Positions 1 through 8,969 of a stretch of DNA of 64,000 nt are shown piece after piece; position 1 is the first letter of the stretch; each line of letters begins with the position of its first letter. The notes below the pieces were generated by a model that saw only the letters and a program-made list of their open reading frames with translations, did not search any database and was not told where the DNA came from. Where the stretch lies: positions 212,837,504 to 212,901,503 of the forward strand of contig CM054113.1 of NCBI GenBank assembly GCA_028673005.1, in the 5' to 3' direction. The translations under genes and the position numbers were made by a program. The stretch is from Tanypteryx hageni. Its lineage: Eukaryota > Arthropoda > Insecta > Odonata > Petaluridae.

Positions 1-2
1 AC

Positions 3-230
3 TCAAACGGGGCGGACGGAAGACAGTGTGACAGACATCCAAACGATCCCGAGATGACGATTCATATTAGCCAGGCACCTCGTAGTTCCAAATCCTATCA
101 CGTGTGGCGCCGCTGTAGCTGCTGGACGAGCAATTCTTGTAGTTTTCCTATTCACTCCATATAAAGTTTCGTTTATTTGCCATAAGTGCTTCTCCACAAT
201 TTGATGGAAAATTGTTTGATATAAATTCAT
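3..230 (-). other. Unrecognised minus-strand open frame, 75 codons
   Basis: This frame starts MNLYQTIFHQ and ends SVRPV. It stays open in all 14 units (also at 4602-4829, 9208-9435, 13807-14034, 18412-18639, 23016-23243, 27619-27846, 32218-32445, 36825-37052, 41433-41660, 46040-46267, 50646-50873, 55252-55479 and 59858-60085) with missense changes only. High identity between copies makes that weak evidence for coding. No family is recognised. In the preceding unit the frame reads on past its TGA for about 18 codons. It may be a transposon relic or chance. Confidence 0.2.
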
Positions 231-822
231 TATATCAAACTAGGAGCCTTTTTTCTCGTGCCGTCCAGCGGTACATCATTGTTGGCTGTTTCCGTGGCAA
301 CCTCGCCATTCAGAACTATACAATTGTTCACGGAGGAGAGAAGTAATGAACGATTGAGGTAACTTTTTTCTTTGTCCACAATATTAATGAAAATCTGGTA
401 AATCTCATATCTTTGATCGTAGCATAGCTCAGGTGATTAGTGGAATTCTAGCTAAATGTAGGGTTAATTCTCATTGCAATTCAAGAACTAATATCCGTCA
501 CGAAAGCAAGAAAACATAAGTTGGCATTTGATATGATCGAGCTTAGTGACTTTGAATGCCGATAACCATAGACTAAGACGCAGATTCCTTCGTGGGTGTC
601 GCTAATCACGGATCCCGCTTCCGGTGCACCCCGATCACCATACCTTGACCGCTACAAACGCTGTCCACTGGCAATGATTTTTTCGTCCTCGGCAATAAGA
701 CTAGCTATTCATGCTTACGGAACCAGTGAATTATGCAATCCGATCAGTGTCCTATCTTGCATTATCAAAACGTTTACTTTCCTAAGGAGATAGGTTGTAT
801 CAATCCATTATTTTAACAATGG
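231..822. other. Unassigned region with an upstream minus-strand open frame
   Basis: No gene is recognised here or in the matching stretch of the other units. On the minus strand from about 436 to 230 a frame is open that contains the words IFINIVDKEKS and NNCIVLNGEV and ends PSLI. Its TAA overlaps the ATG of the next minus-strand frame (TAATG). A plus-strand frame at 596-793 (alternative start, no recognised motif) is also open. A weak tRNA A-box-like TAGCTCAGGTGA lies near 425, without a convincing B box. Confidence 0.25.
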
Positions 823-1167
823 GTGACAAATAGGGTGTTGATCATGTTGAGAAAAAGGATTCTTCCAATTCCAAGGTTAACAAGGAATCCGATGAAGTTA
901 TCACATGAATTTAAAAAAAATTGCGTTGCTAAATCAGTGTTGTTGAAATCCACCGGACATGAGATATCAAGGCTTGCTGTCATGCTTGCAGTCATATCCG
1001 TCGTGCGAAATCTGACTCCCTACTTAATTTTAAATCGTATAATGATGCCAAAGGAAAAGTTACCATCAGGTGTGATCTTTCACGCGCATAAGAAAGGGTT
1101 GATGAACGAAGAACCTGTGTTAGATTGGCTGAAGGTTGTTTGGGGTCGCGTTTTATTCAAGGTTTAG
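823..1167 (+). pseudogene. pogo/Tigger DDE transposase fragment (unit 1)
   Basis: The translated frame contains KSTGHEISRLAVMLAV, then MPKEKLPSGVIFHAHKKG and MNEEPVLDWLKVVWGR. These match the segment of pogo/Tigger-type DDE_1 transposases between the first and second catalytic Asp (TTGHEK..FTVML..., KGWM.EE...WL..VWGR). It stops at GRVLFKV, before the second and third catalytic Asp. The site where the first Asp is expected reads LTRNP, so no catalytic residue is seen. The frame has no credible natural start; the first ATG is at 844. Right after the stop come repeated GGTCGCGTT..ATT.AAGGT words and CTTTATATTCGAGACAATACGG ending near 1244, which resemble the terminal repeat of such elements. 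The element is thus internally deleted and non-autonomous. No matching 5' terminus was found. Confidence 0.75.
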
Positions 1168-1354
1168 TTTTTTCCTCTAAAAACTTTCCGAAAATCTTGG
1201 GGTCGCGTTACATTTAAGGTCGCTTTATATTCGAGACAATACGGTAGTTCGTGAGTACAACCACTTCAATCTAAGTAGATAAATGAGTTAATACAAACGA
1301 TAGTTTTAAGATATTATTTTTTTGATAATCTATGAATAGTTCAAAGGTATAAAA

Positions 1355-2058
1355 ATGAGCAAGCCGTCGACATACGTTAAATTTGAAATACTTTTCTCAT
1401 TTCTGTCTGCAGAGTTATTCCAGACGTCCACCAAATCCGCCAGGATATGGGCAATATTGTTCCTGATATCGTGCATCATCGCCATCGCCTGGCGGATTTG
1501 GTGGGGTCTGCGTCGTTACTTGGTCGGCCGGCGGTGAGGATGGTCGCCTGAAGACGCAAACAACTTGCCCTTTCCTTCCCCTGTAAGTATAGTAAGCCTA
1601 AAGCGGCAATAATATATTTCTTCACTTATTTTATTAATACTTCTAATACGTTATTTTCAATAGTTGATAACAAAAGTGTCCAATCGTCTCTGACGAATAC
1701 GGAAAGGTCGTTTTCGAAGAAAATAACCCATTTTCATTATTCTCCTTCATCAGTGTGCCTAGTGCAGTAGAAATTAGTTAAAACAAGTCAAGTGGGTGCA
1801 GTAGGATATAGCTTTATTGGCTGATCAGTAGGAATAAAGCATGAGAATTGTGCAGAGTTATGTTTATTATTACTATTTAGTTTAAGTATCTTGATTTTTA
1901 ATGGAGATTTGTAGATTCTACAAATCAGTTAATATTTAGCTCTCCATTCATTAATTGGTTTATTCTGGCAATTATTTCAGGTGGAGGAGAGGGCAGAGAA
2001 GGAGGAATTTCAGGGGGTGGTGATTGATGGAGGTGATGATAGGGTTGCGGTGGGATAG
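1355..2058 (+). pseudogene. Membrane/acidic two-exon ORF (unit 1), broken
   Basis: Exon 1 would be 1355-1582 and the intron 1583-1980, with exon 2 from 1981. In this copy one A is lost before the start, so the frame begins at MSKPS. A TGA at 1535-1537 cuts exon 1 after LVGRR, a 6-bp loss follows, and exon 2 meets TAG at 2056-2058. The intact layout is described for unit 2. Probably not translated to full length here. Confidence 0.4.
1906..1926. repeat. 21-bp near-perfect palindrome in the predicted intron
   Basis: Arms GATTTGTAGA and TCTACAAATC are exact reverse complements around a single T. It recurs at the same intron position in every unit; only unit 6 breaks it (GTAGATTGTAC near 24932). 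Function unknown; it may be an old insertion footprint or chance. Confidence 0.7.
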
Positions 2059-2342
2059 GGGGAGGAGGTGTGGAGAGGGAAGCGGGAGTGGGATCAGTGG
2101 TTCAAGCTGGTGGAGAGGGAGGAGATGGTGGAGAGGGAGGAGATACTGGTGAGGGGGAAGAGAGGGGAGAGGGGGAAGGGAGGGTAGAGCGTGAAGATAG
2201 GGGTGAGGGACAAGAGAGTGGTGAGGTGGAAGAGGAGGGAGAGGGGGAAGAAAGGGGAGAGAGGGGAGGAGGGTGAGAAGGGGAAGAGGGGGGGAGAGGG
2301 AGAAGAGAGGGTAGAGGGGGAACAGGGGGGTGAGGGGGAAAA
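1981..2342 (+). repeat. Polypurine (G/A-rich) low-complexity tract, unit 1
   Basis: About 360 bp, overwhelmingly G and A on the + strand, with many GGGG to GGGGGGG runs spaced by short GA words. This predicts triplex or G-quadruplex potential and polymerase slippage. It begins at the predicted exon 2 acceptor. Matching tracts start at 6580, 11186, 15785, 20397, 25001, 29597, 34203, 38810, 43418, 48025, 52631, 57237 and 61843. G-run length varies between copies and is a main source of unit-length and reading-frame differences. Confidence 0.9.
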
Positions 2343-2499
2343 TTTGGTATTCGATGTTGAGGAGTTTCAGGGTAGGGGTGATTTTAATAGGGGGGTGAAT
2401 GGTGTTCGAGATATTCGATGATATTCCTTACGCGGGTGGGCGACAATTTTGATTGCCGCTCGTTGGGACGTGCGCCCATCATCATCCACGTGTTAGCGT

Positions 2500-3200
2500 A
2501 TGGTTCGCACCAGACTACACCCCACCACCCCTGGTCAAGCGACCAACCAAGAACAGTCACTGAATATGGCTTCTACATCTTCCCCGGGCCACGGTCAACG
2601 TTCAGCTTCACCGCCTCTGTTTTCAGATGATCCGCGATTCCAACAGGCCATGGAAAAGATAGAATCGCTCTCGCAACAGTTATTCGTCTTTATGGAAACG
2701 AGATCTTCACATAACACGTCGGCGGGTTCAATTCCTCCGCCGCCACCAACTTGGTCGAGTCTTCGCCGATCTGAACCTGCCACTGCCGATTTGCCACCAG
2801 ACGCAGAAGTCTTACAGCTTGCGGGACAGGTCAGCACAGCCATTGTCTCCAACAAGTCTCGCGCTCGTGACCTTCACGAGGCCACCCTACTTCTTAACCT
2901 TGCTTCTACGTGGGAGCAACTACCCATAGCGGCCAAAGCCTTTTATATCAACGGCTTCGAGTGTTGGGAGTTGTAGCGCGGCACGGGTGGGAGATAGCCG
3001 CCCGATTGACCACGCCCGCTGATGATGAAGCTTTGCACATCCCCCCTGGGATTTTGCCTCAGCCACGGCCACAGGTGGTCGTGGTAAATCAACAACCATC
3101 GACGTCTACCTCCGGCTCCAGATCAAGGCCTTTGCAGCGACCCCAGCCCCCCCGAGCGCGCGGACGAATAAGACCCGGCACCCGCTCCGCGAGATATTGA
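2500..3200 (+). pseudogene. Gag-like retroelement ORF, frameshifted (unit 1)
   Basis: Frame 1 (2500-2976, 158 codons, start MVRTRLHPTT) has a Ser/Pro-rich N-terminus, then DDPRFQQAMEKIESLSQQLF, a likely short coiled coil. A Pro-rich linker (IPPPPPTW) follows, then a helical part (LQLAGQVSTAIVSNK, ARDLHEATLLLNLAS). It ends in TAG after FECWEL. The overlapping -1 frame (2910-3200) then reads HGWEIAARL and a basic Pro/Arg/Gly tail (RPQPPRARGR), which looks like a nucleic-acid-binding C-terminus. No standard slippery heptamer is in frame at the junction. All 14 units show the same break, so it is probably an old mutation. The gag assignment rests on position before the RT and on composition; there is no zinc knuckle. 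Private Phe to Ser near 2857. Confidence 0.4.
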
Positions 3201-3903
3201 ACCACCGGTCCTTCATCTACCCGGATCTTTAGCGCCTGGTCCGCACCATGGCCTGGATTCAGAGCTTGAGGACATATTTTTGGCATGGAGAGACTCAGCC
3301 AAACCTGTCGACCCTGTTACCTGGGACACCGACCTCCAGGACAACGCCTCAACAGCTGATTCCCAGGATTCTGGCTTATCCACGGATTCACGAGATGGAA
3401 GTCACACTCGTGAGGAAGATCCTGAACAAGGTAGCGGACTGCCCTTCAACTGGGAAGGCGCAATCCCACCTCCAGCGGGCCCTGCACAAGCAATTAAACC
3501 CGTAAGTCAATGGCTGCTAGTGCCCTTTCCATATCCTTATGCCAGTGCCTCGGTGTATGAGTTATTTAGAGATGGTGCATATCTTCCTAAGCCACCCCAA
3601 GCTCCCTATGTATATGCGCCCTCACAAGACTCCCCAGAATTAATAGAAACTATAGAAAGATTGATTTTAAGAGGAGTTGTGTCGCAGGCTCCAGTCCGGT
3701 GTGCCTTTAATGCTAGGCTTATTCCAAAGGCCCGTGGAGGATTTCGGCTTATACATGATCTATCCCCATGGACAGATTTTTATAATAAGCCCGAATTTAA
3801 GCTCAAAGATGCAGCTCAAGCGATGCTATTGATACCCTTTTCACTGCGGATGATTAAACTTGACCTGGAGGAAGCATTTTTCCAAATTCCAATCAAAAAT
3901 TAG
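3172..3903 (+). pseudogene. Reverse transcriptase fragment, ends after motif A (unit 1)
   Basis: Open from the TAA at 3169-3171 to TAG at 3901-3903. It has VVSQAP, SPWTDF and KPEFKL, as in units 6, 11 and 12, and FSLRMIKL before motif A. Domain description is given for unit 2. Confidence 0.78.
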
Positions 3904-4091
3904 CATTTGAGCGTCAGTAAGACAGAGTAATCACTGCATGTGGCCCACAGCCCACCAGTTTGACAAACCTGATGTATGACAGACAAACTCTGACATGATC
4001 TGTGAAGGAACGATTAGAAAATATATTCTGAACCTACAACATTTTATACACAAAAGTCAGCGCCAGTCATAATTACGACTTATGTTTAAGA

Positions 4092-4363
4092 CAGTGGTGC
4101 ATTTTTTAATTGCAGGCAACACAAGCACGGATAAATTTGCTAAGTGACATGCAATTTATTAAAAACCTACTATCAATATATAGACAATTTAAGTAGGTAC
4201 TTATGGTAGGTTCTAAAGCCATCTTTATCGCCTTTCGATAATTATCTTTCTTTCTATTGATTCGATGGTTAGGTAAGACGATGGATTAATTAAATTCAAA
4301 TTTCTTAGAAGGCTCCTTGGGCCATCTGAAATCGAGATGCGGGCCACAGGTTGCACACCACTG
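4092..4363. mobile_element. Non-autonomous hAT (Buster-like) element, 272 bp (unit 1)
   Basis: Begins CAGTGGTGCA and ends TGCACACCACTG, imperfect terminal inverted repeats of the hAT CAGTGGT type. It is flanked by an 8-bp target duplication: GTTTAAGA at 4084-4091 and TTTTAAGA at 4364-4371 (one mismatch here, perfect in most units). The central TA of GTTTAAGA fits the nnnTAnnn target preference known for the Buster branch of hAT. The interior is AT-rich and has no ORF; AACCTAC (4164-4170) and GTAGGTT (4206-4212) can pair. The GC-rich right end (GCGGGCCACAGGTTGCACACCACTG) is typical of hAT termini. It must have been mobilised in trans. Confidence 0.85.
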
Positions 4364-4371
4364 TTTTAAGA

Positions 4372-4599
4372 GATAGCAATCTCAAGTGAGGTATGTACGC
4401 TGTAACTGATTTAATTTTTGATTGTTCCATTAATTACTACCTACTGGTTATAAAATAAATAGGCAAATCACAAATTCTGTAATTCCTTTGACTTTGCTTC
4501 TGATATATCCTCTACCAGTGCTTAGACGTTAGACCAAGCCGTTATAATTTATCCTTTTTGACACGATAGCATTCATCGCTAAGAACGCCTTCTATACCG
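4372..4599. other. AT-rich spacer closing the unit
   Basis: About 230 bp between the hAT element and the next unit, repeated in every copy. No gene is seen. It contains an AATAAA at 4454-4459 that could serve as a polyadenylation signal for plus-strand transcripts, but no other support exists. Confidence 0.4.
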
Positions 4600-5414
4600 A
4601 CTCAAACGGGGCGGACGGAAGAGAGTGTGACAGACATCCAAACGATCCCAAGATGACGTTTCATATTAGCCAGGCACCTCGTAGTTCCAAATCCTATCAC
4701 GTGTGGCGCCGCTGTAGCTGCTGGACGAGCAATTCTTGTAGTTTTCCTATTCACTCCATATAAAGTTTCGTTTATTTGCCATAAGTGCTTTTCCACAATT
4801 TGATGGAAAATTGTTTGATATAAGTTCATTATATCAAACTAGGAGCCTTTTTTCTCGTGCCGTCCAGCGGTACATCATTGTTGGCTGTTTCCGTGGCAAC
4901 CTCGCCATTCAGAACTATACAATTGTTCACGGAGGAGAGAAGTAATGAACGATAGAGGTAACTTTTTTCTTTGTCCACAATATTAATGAAAATCGGGTAA
5001 ATCTCAGATCTTTGATCGTAGCATAGCTCAGGTGATTAGTGGAATTATAGCTAAATGTAGGGTTAATTCTCATTGCAACTAAAGAACTAATATCCGTCAC
5101 GAAAGCAAGAAAACATAAGTTGGCATTTGATATAATCGAGCTTAGTGACTTTGAATGCCGATAACCATAGACTAAGACGCAGATTCCTTCTTGGGTGTCG
5201 CTAATCACGGATCCCGCTTCCGGTGCACCCCGATCACCATACCTTGACCGCTACAAACGTTGTCCACTGGCAATGATTTTATCGTCCTCGGCAATAAGAC
5301 TAGCTATTCATGCTTACGGAACCAGTGAATTGTGCAATCCGATCAGTGACCTATCTTGCATTATCAAAACGTTTACTTTCCTAAGGTTTTATCAATCCAT
5401 TATTTTAACAATAG

Positions 5415-5759
5415 GTGACAAATAGTGTGTTGATCATGTTGAGAAAAAGGATTCTTCCAATTCCAAGGTTAACAAGGAATCCGATGAAGTTATCACATGA
5501 ATTTAAAAAAAGTTGCGTTGCTAAATCAGTGTTGTTGAAATCCACCGGACATGAGATATCAAGGCTTGCTGTCATGCTTGCAGTCATATCCGTCGTGCGA
5601 AATCTGACTCCCTACTTAATTTTAAATCGTATAATGATGCCAAAGGAAAAGTAACCGTCAGGTGTGATCTTTCACGCGCATAAGAAAGGGTGGATGAACG
5701 AAGAACCTGTGTTAGATTGGCTGAAGGTTGTTTGGGGTCGCGTTCTATTCAAGGTTTAG
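5415..5759 (+). pseudogene. pogo/Tigger DDE transposase fragment (unit 2)
   Basis: Same fragment, broken by a TTA to TAA change right after MPKEK (stop at 5652-5654); homology continues to 5759 with the GWMNEE form of the motif. Confidence 0.72.
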
Positions 5760-5923
5760 TTTTTTCCTCTAAAAACTTTCCGAAAATCTTAGGGTCGCGT
5801 TATATTTAAGGTCGCTTTATATTCGAGACAATACGGTAGTTCGTGAGTACAACCACTTCAATCTAAGTAGATAAATGAGTTAATACAAACGATAGTTTTA
5901 AGATATTATTTATTTGATAATCT

Positions 5924-6786
5924 ATGAATAGTTCAAAAGGTATAAAAATGAGCAAGCCGTCGACATACGTTAAATTTGAAATACTTTTCTCATTTCTGTC
6001 TGCAGAGTTATTCCAGACGTCCACCAAATCCGCCAGGATATGGGCAATATTGTTCCTGATATCGTGCATCATCGCCATCGCCTGGCGGATTTGGTGGGGT
6101 CTGCGTCGTTACTTGGTCGGCCGGCGGCGAGGATGGTCTCCTGAAGACCCCGGCGCAAACAACTTGCCCTTTCCTTCCCCTGTAAGTATAGTAAGCCTAA
6201 AGCGGCAATAATATATTTCTTCTCTTATTTTATTAACCCTTCTAATACGTTATTTTCAATAGTTGATAACAAAAGTGTCCAATCGTCTCTGACGAATACG
6301 GAAAGGTCGTTTTCGAAGAAAATAACCCATTTTCATTATTCTCCTTCATTAGTGTGCCTAGTGCAGTAGAAATTAGTTAAAACAAGACAAGTGGGTGCAG
6401 TAGGATATAGCTTTATTGGCTGAACAGTAGGAATAAAGCATCAGAATTGTGCAGAGTTATGTTTATTATTACTATTTAGTATAAGTATCTTGATTTTTAA
6501 TAGAGATTTGTAGATTCTACAAATCAGTTAATATTTAGCTCTCCATTCATTAATTGGTTTATTCTGGCAATTATTTCAGGTGGAGGAGAGGGCAGAGAAG
6601 GAGGAATTTCAGGGGGTGGTGATTGATGGAGGTGATGATAGGGTTGCGGTGGGAGAGGGGGAGGAGTTGTGGAGAGGGAAGCGGGAGTGGGTTCAGTGGT
6701 TCAAGCTGGTGGAGAGGGAGGAGATGGTGGAGAGGGAGGAGATACTGGTGAGGGGGAAGAGAGAGGAGAGGGGGAAGGGAGGGTAG
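5924..6786 (+). CDS. Putative two-exon membrane/acidic protein (unit 2, best copy)
   Basis: Exon 1 (5924-6181, 86 codons, start MNSSKGIKMSKPS) has one likely membrane segment at residues about 45-62 (IWAILFLISCIIAIAWRIWW), followed by a basic stretch (LRRYLVGRRR) expected on the cytosolic side. It ends in CCT|GTAAGTATAG, a strong donor in phase 0. The intron is 398 nt (6182-6579), with an AT-rich end, a TTAAT branch-like word and TTATTTCAG acceptor. Exon 2 continues in frame for 68 codons (VEERAEKEEFQ..., highly charged, probably helical) to TAG at 6784-6786. An alternative frame of the same exon (6669-7058) encodes Gly-Glu repeats ending IPYAGGRQF; one extra base would join the two. Unspliced, exon 1 would give a 95-residue protein ending VSLKRQ. 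No family is recognised. Splicing and coding are inferred from signals only. Confidence 0.45.
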
Positions 6787-7105
6787 AGGGTGAAGATAGG
6801 GGTGAGAGACAAGAGAGTGGAGAGGTGGAAGAGGAGGGAGAGGGGGAAGAAAGGGGAGAGGGGGGAGAAGGGGAGGAGGGGGGAGAAGGGGAAGAGGGGG
6901 GAGAGGGAGAAGAGAGGGTAAAGGGGGAACAAGGGGGTGATGGGGAAAATTTGGTATTCGATGTTGGGGAGTTTCAGGGTAGGGGTGATTTTAATAGGGG
7001 GGAAATGGTGTTCGATATATTCGATGATATTCCTTACGCGGGTGGTCGACAATTTTGATTGCCGCTCGTTGGGACGTGCGCCCATCATCATCCACGTGTT
7101 AGCGT

Positions 7106-7806
7106 ATGGTTCTCACCAGACTACACCCCACCACCCCTGGTCAAGCGACCAGCCAAGAACAGTCACTGAATATGGCTTCTACATCTTCCCCGGGCCACGG
7201 TCAAAGTTCAGCTTCACCGCCTCTGTTTTCAGATGATCCGCGATTCCAACAGGCCATGGAAAAGATAGAATCGCTCTCGCAACAGTTATTCGTCTTTATG
7301 GAAACGAGATCTTCACATAACACGTCGGCGGGTTCAATTCCTCCGCTGCCACCAACTTGGTCGAGTCTTCGCCGATCTGAACCTGCCACTGCCGATTTGC
7401 CACCAGACTCAGAAGTCTTACAGCTTGCGGGACAGGTCAGCACAGCCATTGTCTCCAACAAGTTTCGCGCTCGTGACCTTCACGAGGCCACCCTATTTCT
7501 TAACCTTGCTTCTACGTGGGAGCAACTACCCATAGCGGCCAAAGCCTTTTATATCATCGGCTTCGAGTGTTGGGAGTTGTAGCGCGGCACGGGTGGGAGA
7601 TAGCCGCCCGATTGACCACGCCCGCTGATGATGAAGCTTTGCACATCCCCCCTGGGATTTTGCCTCAGCCACGGCCACAGGTGGTCGTGGCAAATCAACA
7701 ACCATCGACGTCTACCTCCGGCTCCAGATCAAGGCCTTTGCAGCGAACCCAGCCCCCCCGAGCGCGCGGACGAGGAAGACCCGGCACCCGCTCCGCGAGA
7801 TATTGA
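7106..7806 (+). pseudogene. Gag-like ORF, frameshifted (unit 2)
   Basis: First frame 7106-7582, basic-tail frame to 7806. Private changes: PGQATSQEQ, PPDSEVLQL and ATLFLNLAS. Confidence 0.4.
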
Positions 7807-8509
7807 ACCACCGGTCCTTCATCTACCCGGATCTCCAGGGCCTGGTCCGCACCAGGGCCTGGATCCAGAGCTTGAGGACATATTTTTGGCTTGGAGAGAC
7901 TCAGCCAAACCTGACGACCCTGTTACCTGGGACACCGACCTCCAGGACAACGCCTCAACAGCTGGTTCCCAGGATTCTGGCTTATCCACGGATTCACGAG
8001 ATGGCAGTCCCACTCGTGAAGAAGATCCTGAACAAGGTAGCGGACTGCCCTTCAACTGGGAAGGCGCAATCCCACCTCCAGCGGGCCCTGCACAAGCAAT
8101 TAAACCCGTAAGTCAATGGCTGCTAGTGCCCTTTCCATATCCTTATGCCAGTGCCTCGGTGTATGAGTTATTTAGAGATGGTGCATATCTTCCTAAGCCA
8201 CCCCAAGCTCCCTATGTATATGCGCCCTCACAAGACTCCCCAGAATTAATAGAAACTATAGAAAGATTGATTTTAAGAGGAGTTTTGTCGCAGGCTCCAG
8301 TCCGGTGTGCCTTTAATGCTAGGCTTATTCCCAAGGCCCGTGGAGGATTTCGGCTTATACATGATCTATCCGCATGGACAGATTTTTATAATAAGCCCGA
8401 TTTTAAGCTCAAAGATGCAGCTCAAGCGATGCTATTGATACCCTTTTCACCGCGGATGATTAAACTTGACCTGGAGGAAGCATTTTTCCAAATTCCAATC
8501 AAAAATTAG
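7628..8509 (+). pseudogene. Reverse transcriptase fragment, ends after motif A (unit 2, reference)
   Basis: 293 codons. Residues about 45-160 are an acidic Pro/Ser/Asp-rich leader (DSGLSTDSRDGSPTREEDPE). Residues about 205-290 match RT fingers and the start of the palm: ELIETIERLILRGVLSQAP, then FNARLIPKARGGFRLIHDLS (fingers, the 'K.GG.R...DL' pattern), DFKLKDAAQAMLL, and motif A KLDLEEAFFQIPI with the first catalytic Asp at about 281. The frame stops 4 codons later. Motif B, the YxDD box of motif C and RNase H are absent, so it cannot be an active polymerase. The GG-R-I-DL / FK / IKLDL..AFFQIPI spacing is compatible with DIRS-like or LTR-type elements; no LTR, protease or integrase is seen, so the class stays open. 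It is in the same frame as the first gag-like frame, separated by three stops. A GTAAGT inside it (8107) could act as a splice donor. Confidence 0.8.
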
Positions 8510-8697
8510 CATTTGAGCCTCAGTAAGACAGAGTAAGCACTGCATGTGGCCCACAGCCCACCAGTTTGACAAACCTGATGTATGACAGACAAACTCTGAC
8601 ATGATCTGTGAAGGAACGATTAGAAAATATATTCTGAACCTACAACATTTTATACACAAAAGTCAGCGCCAGTCATAATTACGACTTATGTTTAAGA

Positions 8698-8969
8698 CAG
8701 TGGTGCATTTTTTAATTGCAGGCAACACAAGCACGGATAAATTTGCTAAGTGACATGCAATTTATTAAAAACCTACTATCAATATATAGACAATTTAAGT
8801 AGGTACTTATGGTAGGTTCTAAAGCCATCTTTATCGCCTTCCGATAACTATCTTTCTCCCTATTGATTCGATGGTTAGGTAAGACGATGGATTAATTAAA
8901 TTCAAAATTCTTAGAAGGCTCCGTGGGCCATCTGAAATCGAGATGCGGGCCACAGGTTGCACACCACTG
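8698..8969. mobile_element. hAT MITE copy (unit 2)
   Basis: Target duplication perfect: GTTTAAGA at 8690-8697 and 8970-8977. Private CCTTCCGATAACTATC in the interior. Confidence 0.87.

Larger units (their letters stand above)
1..4599. repeat. Array unit 1 (4599 bp)
   Basis: Type A of a two-unit higher-order repeat, closest overall to unit 3. Diagnostic states shared with unit 3: one A lost just before the membrane-exon start, a 6-bp loss (CCCGGC) near the end of that exon, TAG early in exon 2, GAATAAG in the gag/pol overlap, and TTTTAAGA rather than GTTTAAGA right of the hAT element. Its RT region is instead closest to units 6, 11 and 12. Confidence 0.97.

Noticed and set aside
415..490. tRNA or tRNA-derived SINE head (TAGCTCAGGTGA as an A box)
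   Set aside because: The candidate B box (GGTTAATTC) deviates at key positions, no cloverleaf folds by eye, and there is no SINE tail or flanking duplication.
1348..1355. TATAAAAA as a promoter for the membrane-segment ORF
   Set aside because: It abuts the ATG, leaving no room for a transcription start and leader for that start codon.
2418..2630. 70-codon plus-strand ORF overlapping the gag-like start (MIFLTRV...)
   Set aside because: It overlaps the better gag-like frame and has no motif; judged a frame shadow.
2595..2855. Minus-strand 86-codon ORF opposite the gag-like frame, and its copies
   Set aside because: It mirrors the codon pattern of the plus-strand frame, with no motif; a shadow ORF.
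3904..4083. LTR boundaries around the gag/RT relic
   Set aside because: No direct terminal repeats, primer-binding site or polypurine-tract arrangement could be paired within a unit. The purine tract lies upstream of gag, not before a 3' LTR.
6693..7091. Long minus-strand Pro/Leu/Ser-rich ORFs across the purine tract (also 11177-11530, 20510-20974, 43539-43847)
   Set aside because: They are antisense shadows of a low-complexity G/A tract; length varies with G-run indels and no domain is visible.
8447..8659. Minus-strand Cys-containing 70-codon ORF over the RT end, and its copies
   Set aside because: It overlaps RT motif A in antisense, has no recognised motif, and its start varies (MCIK, MCGK); a shadow ORF.
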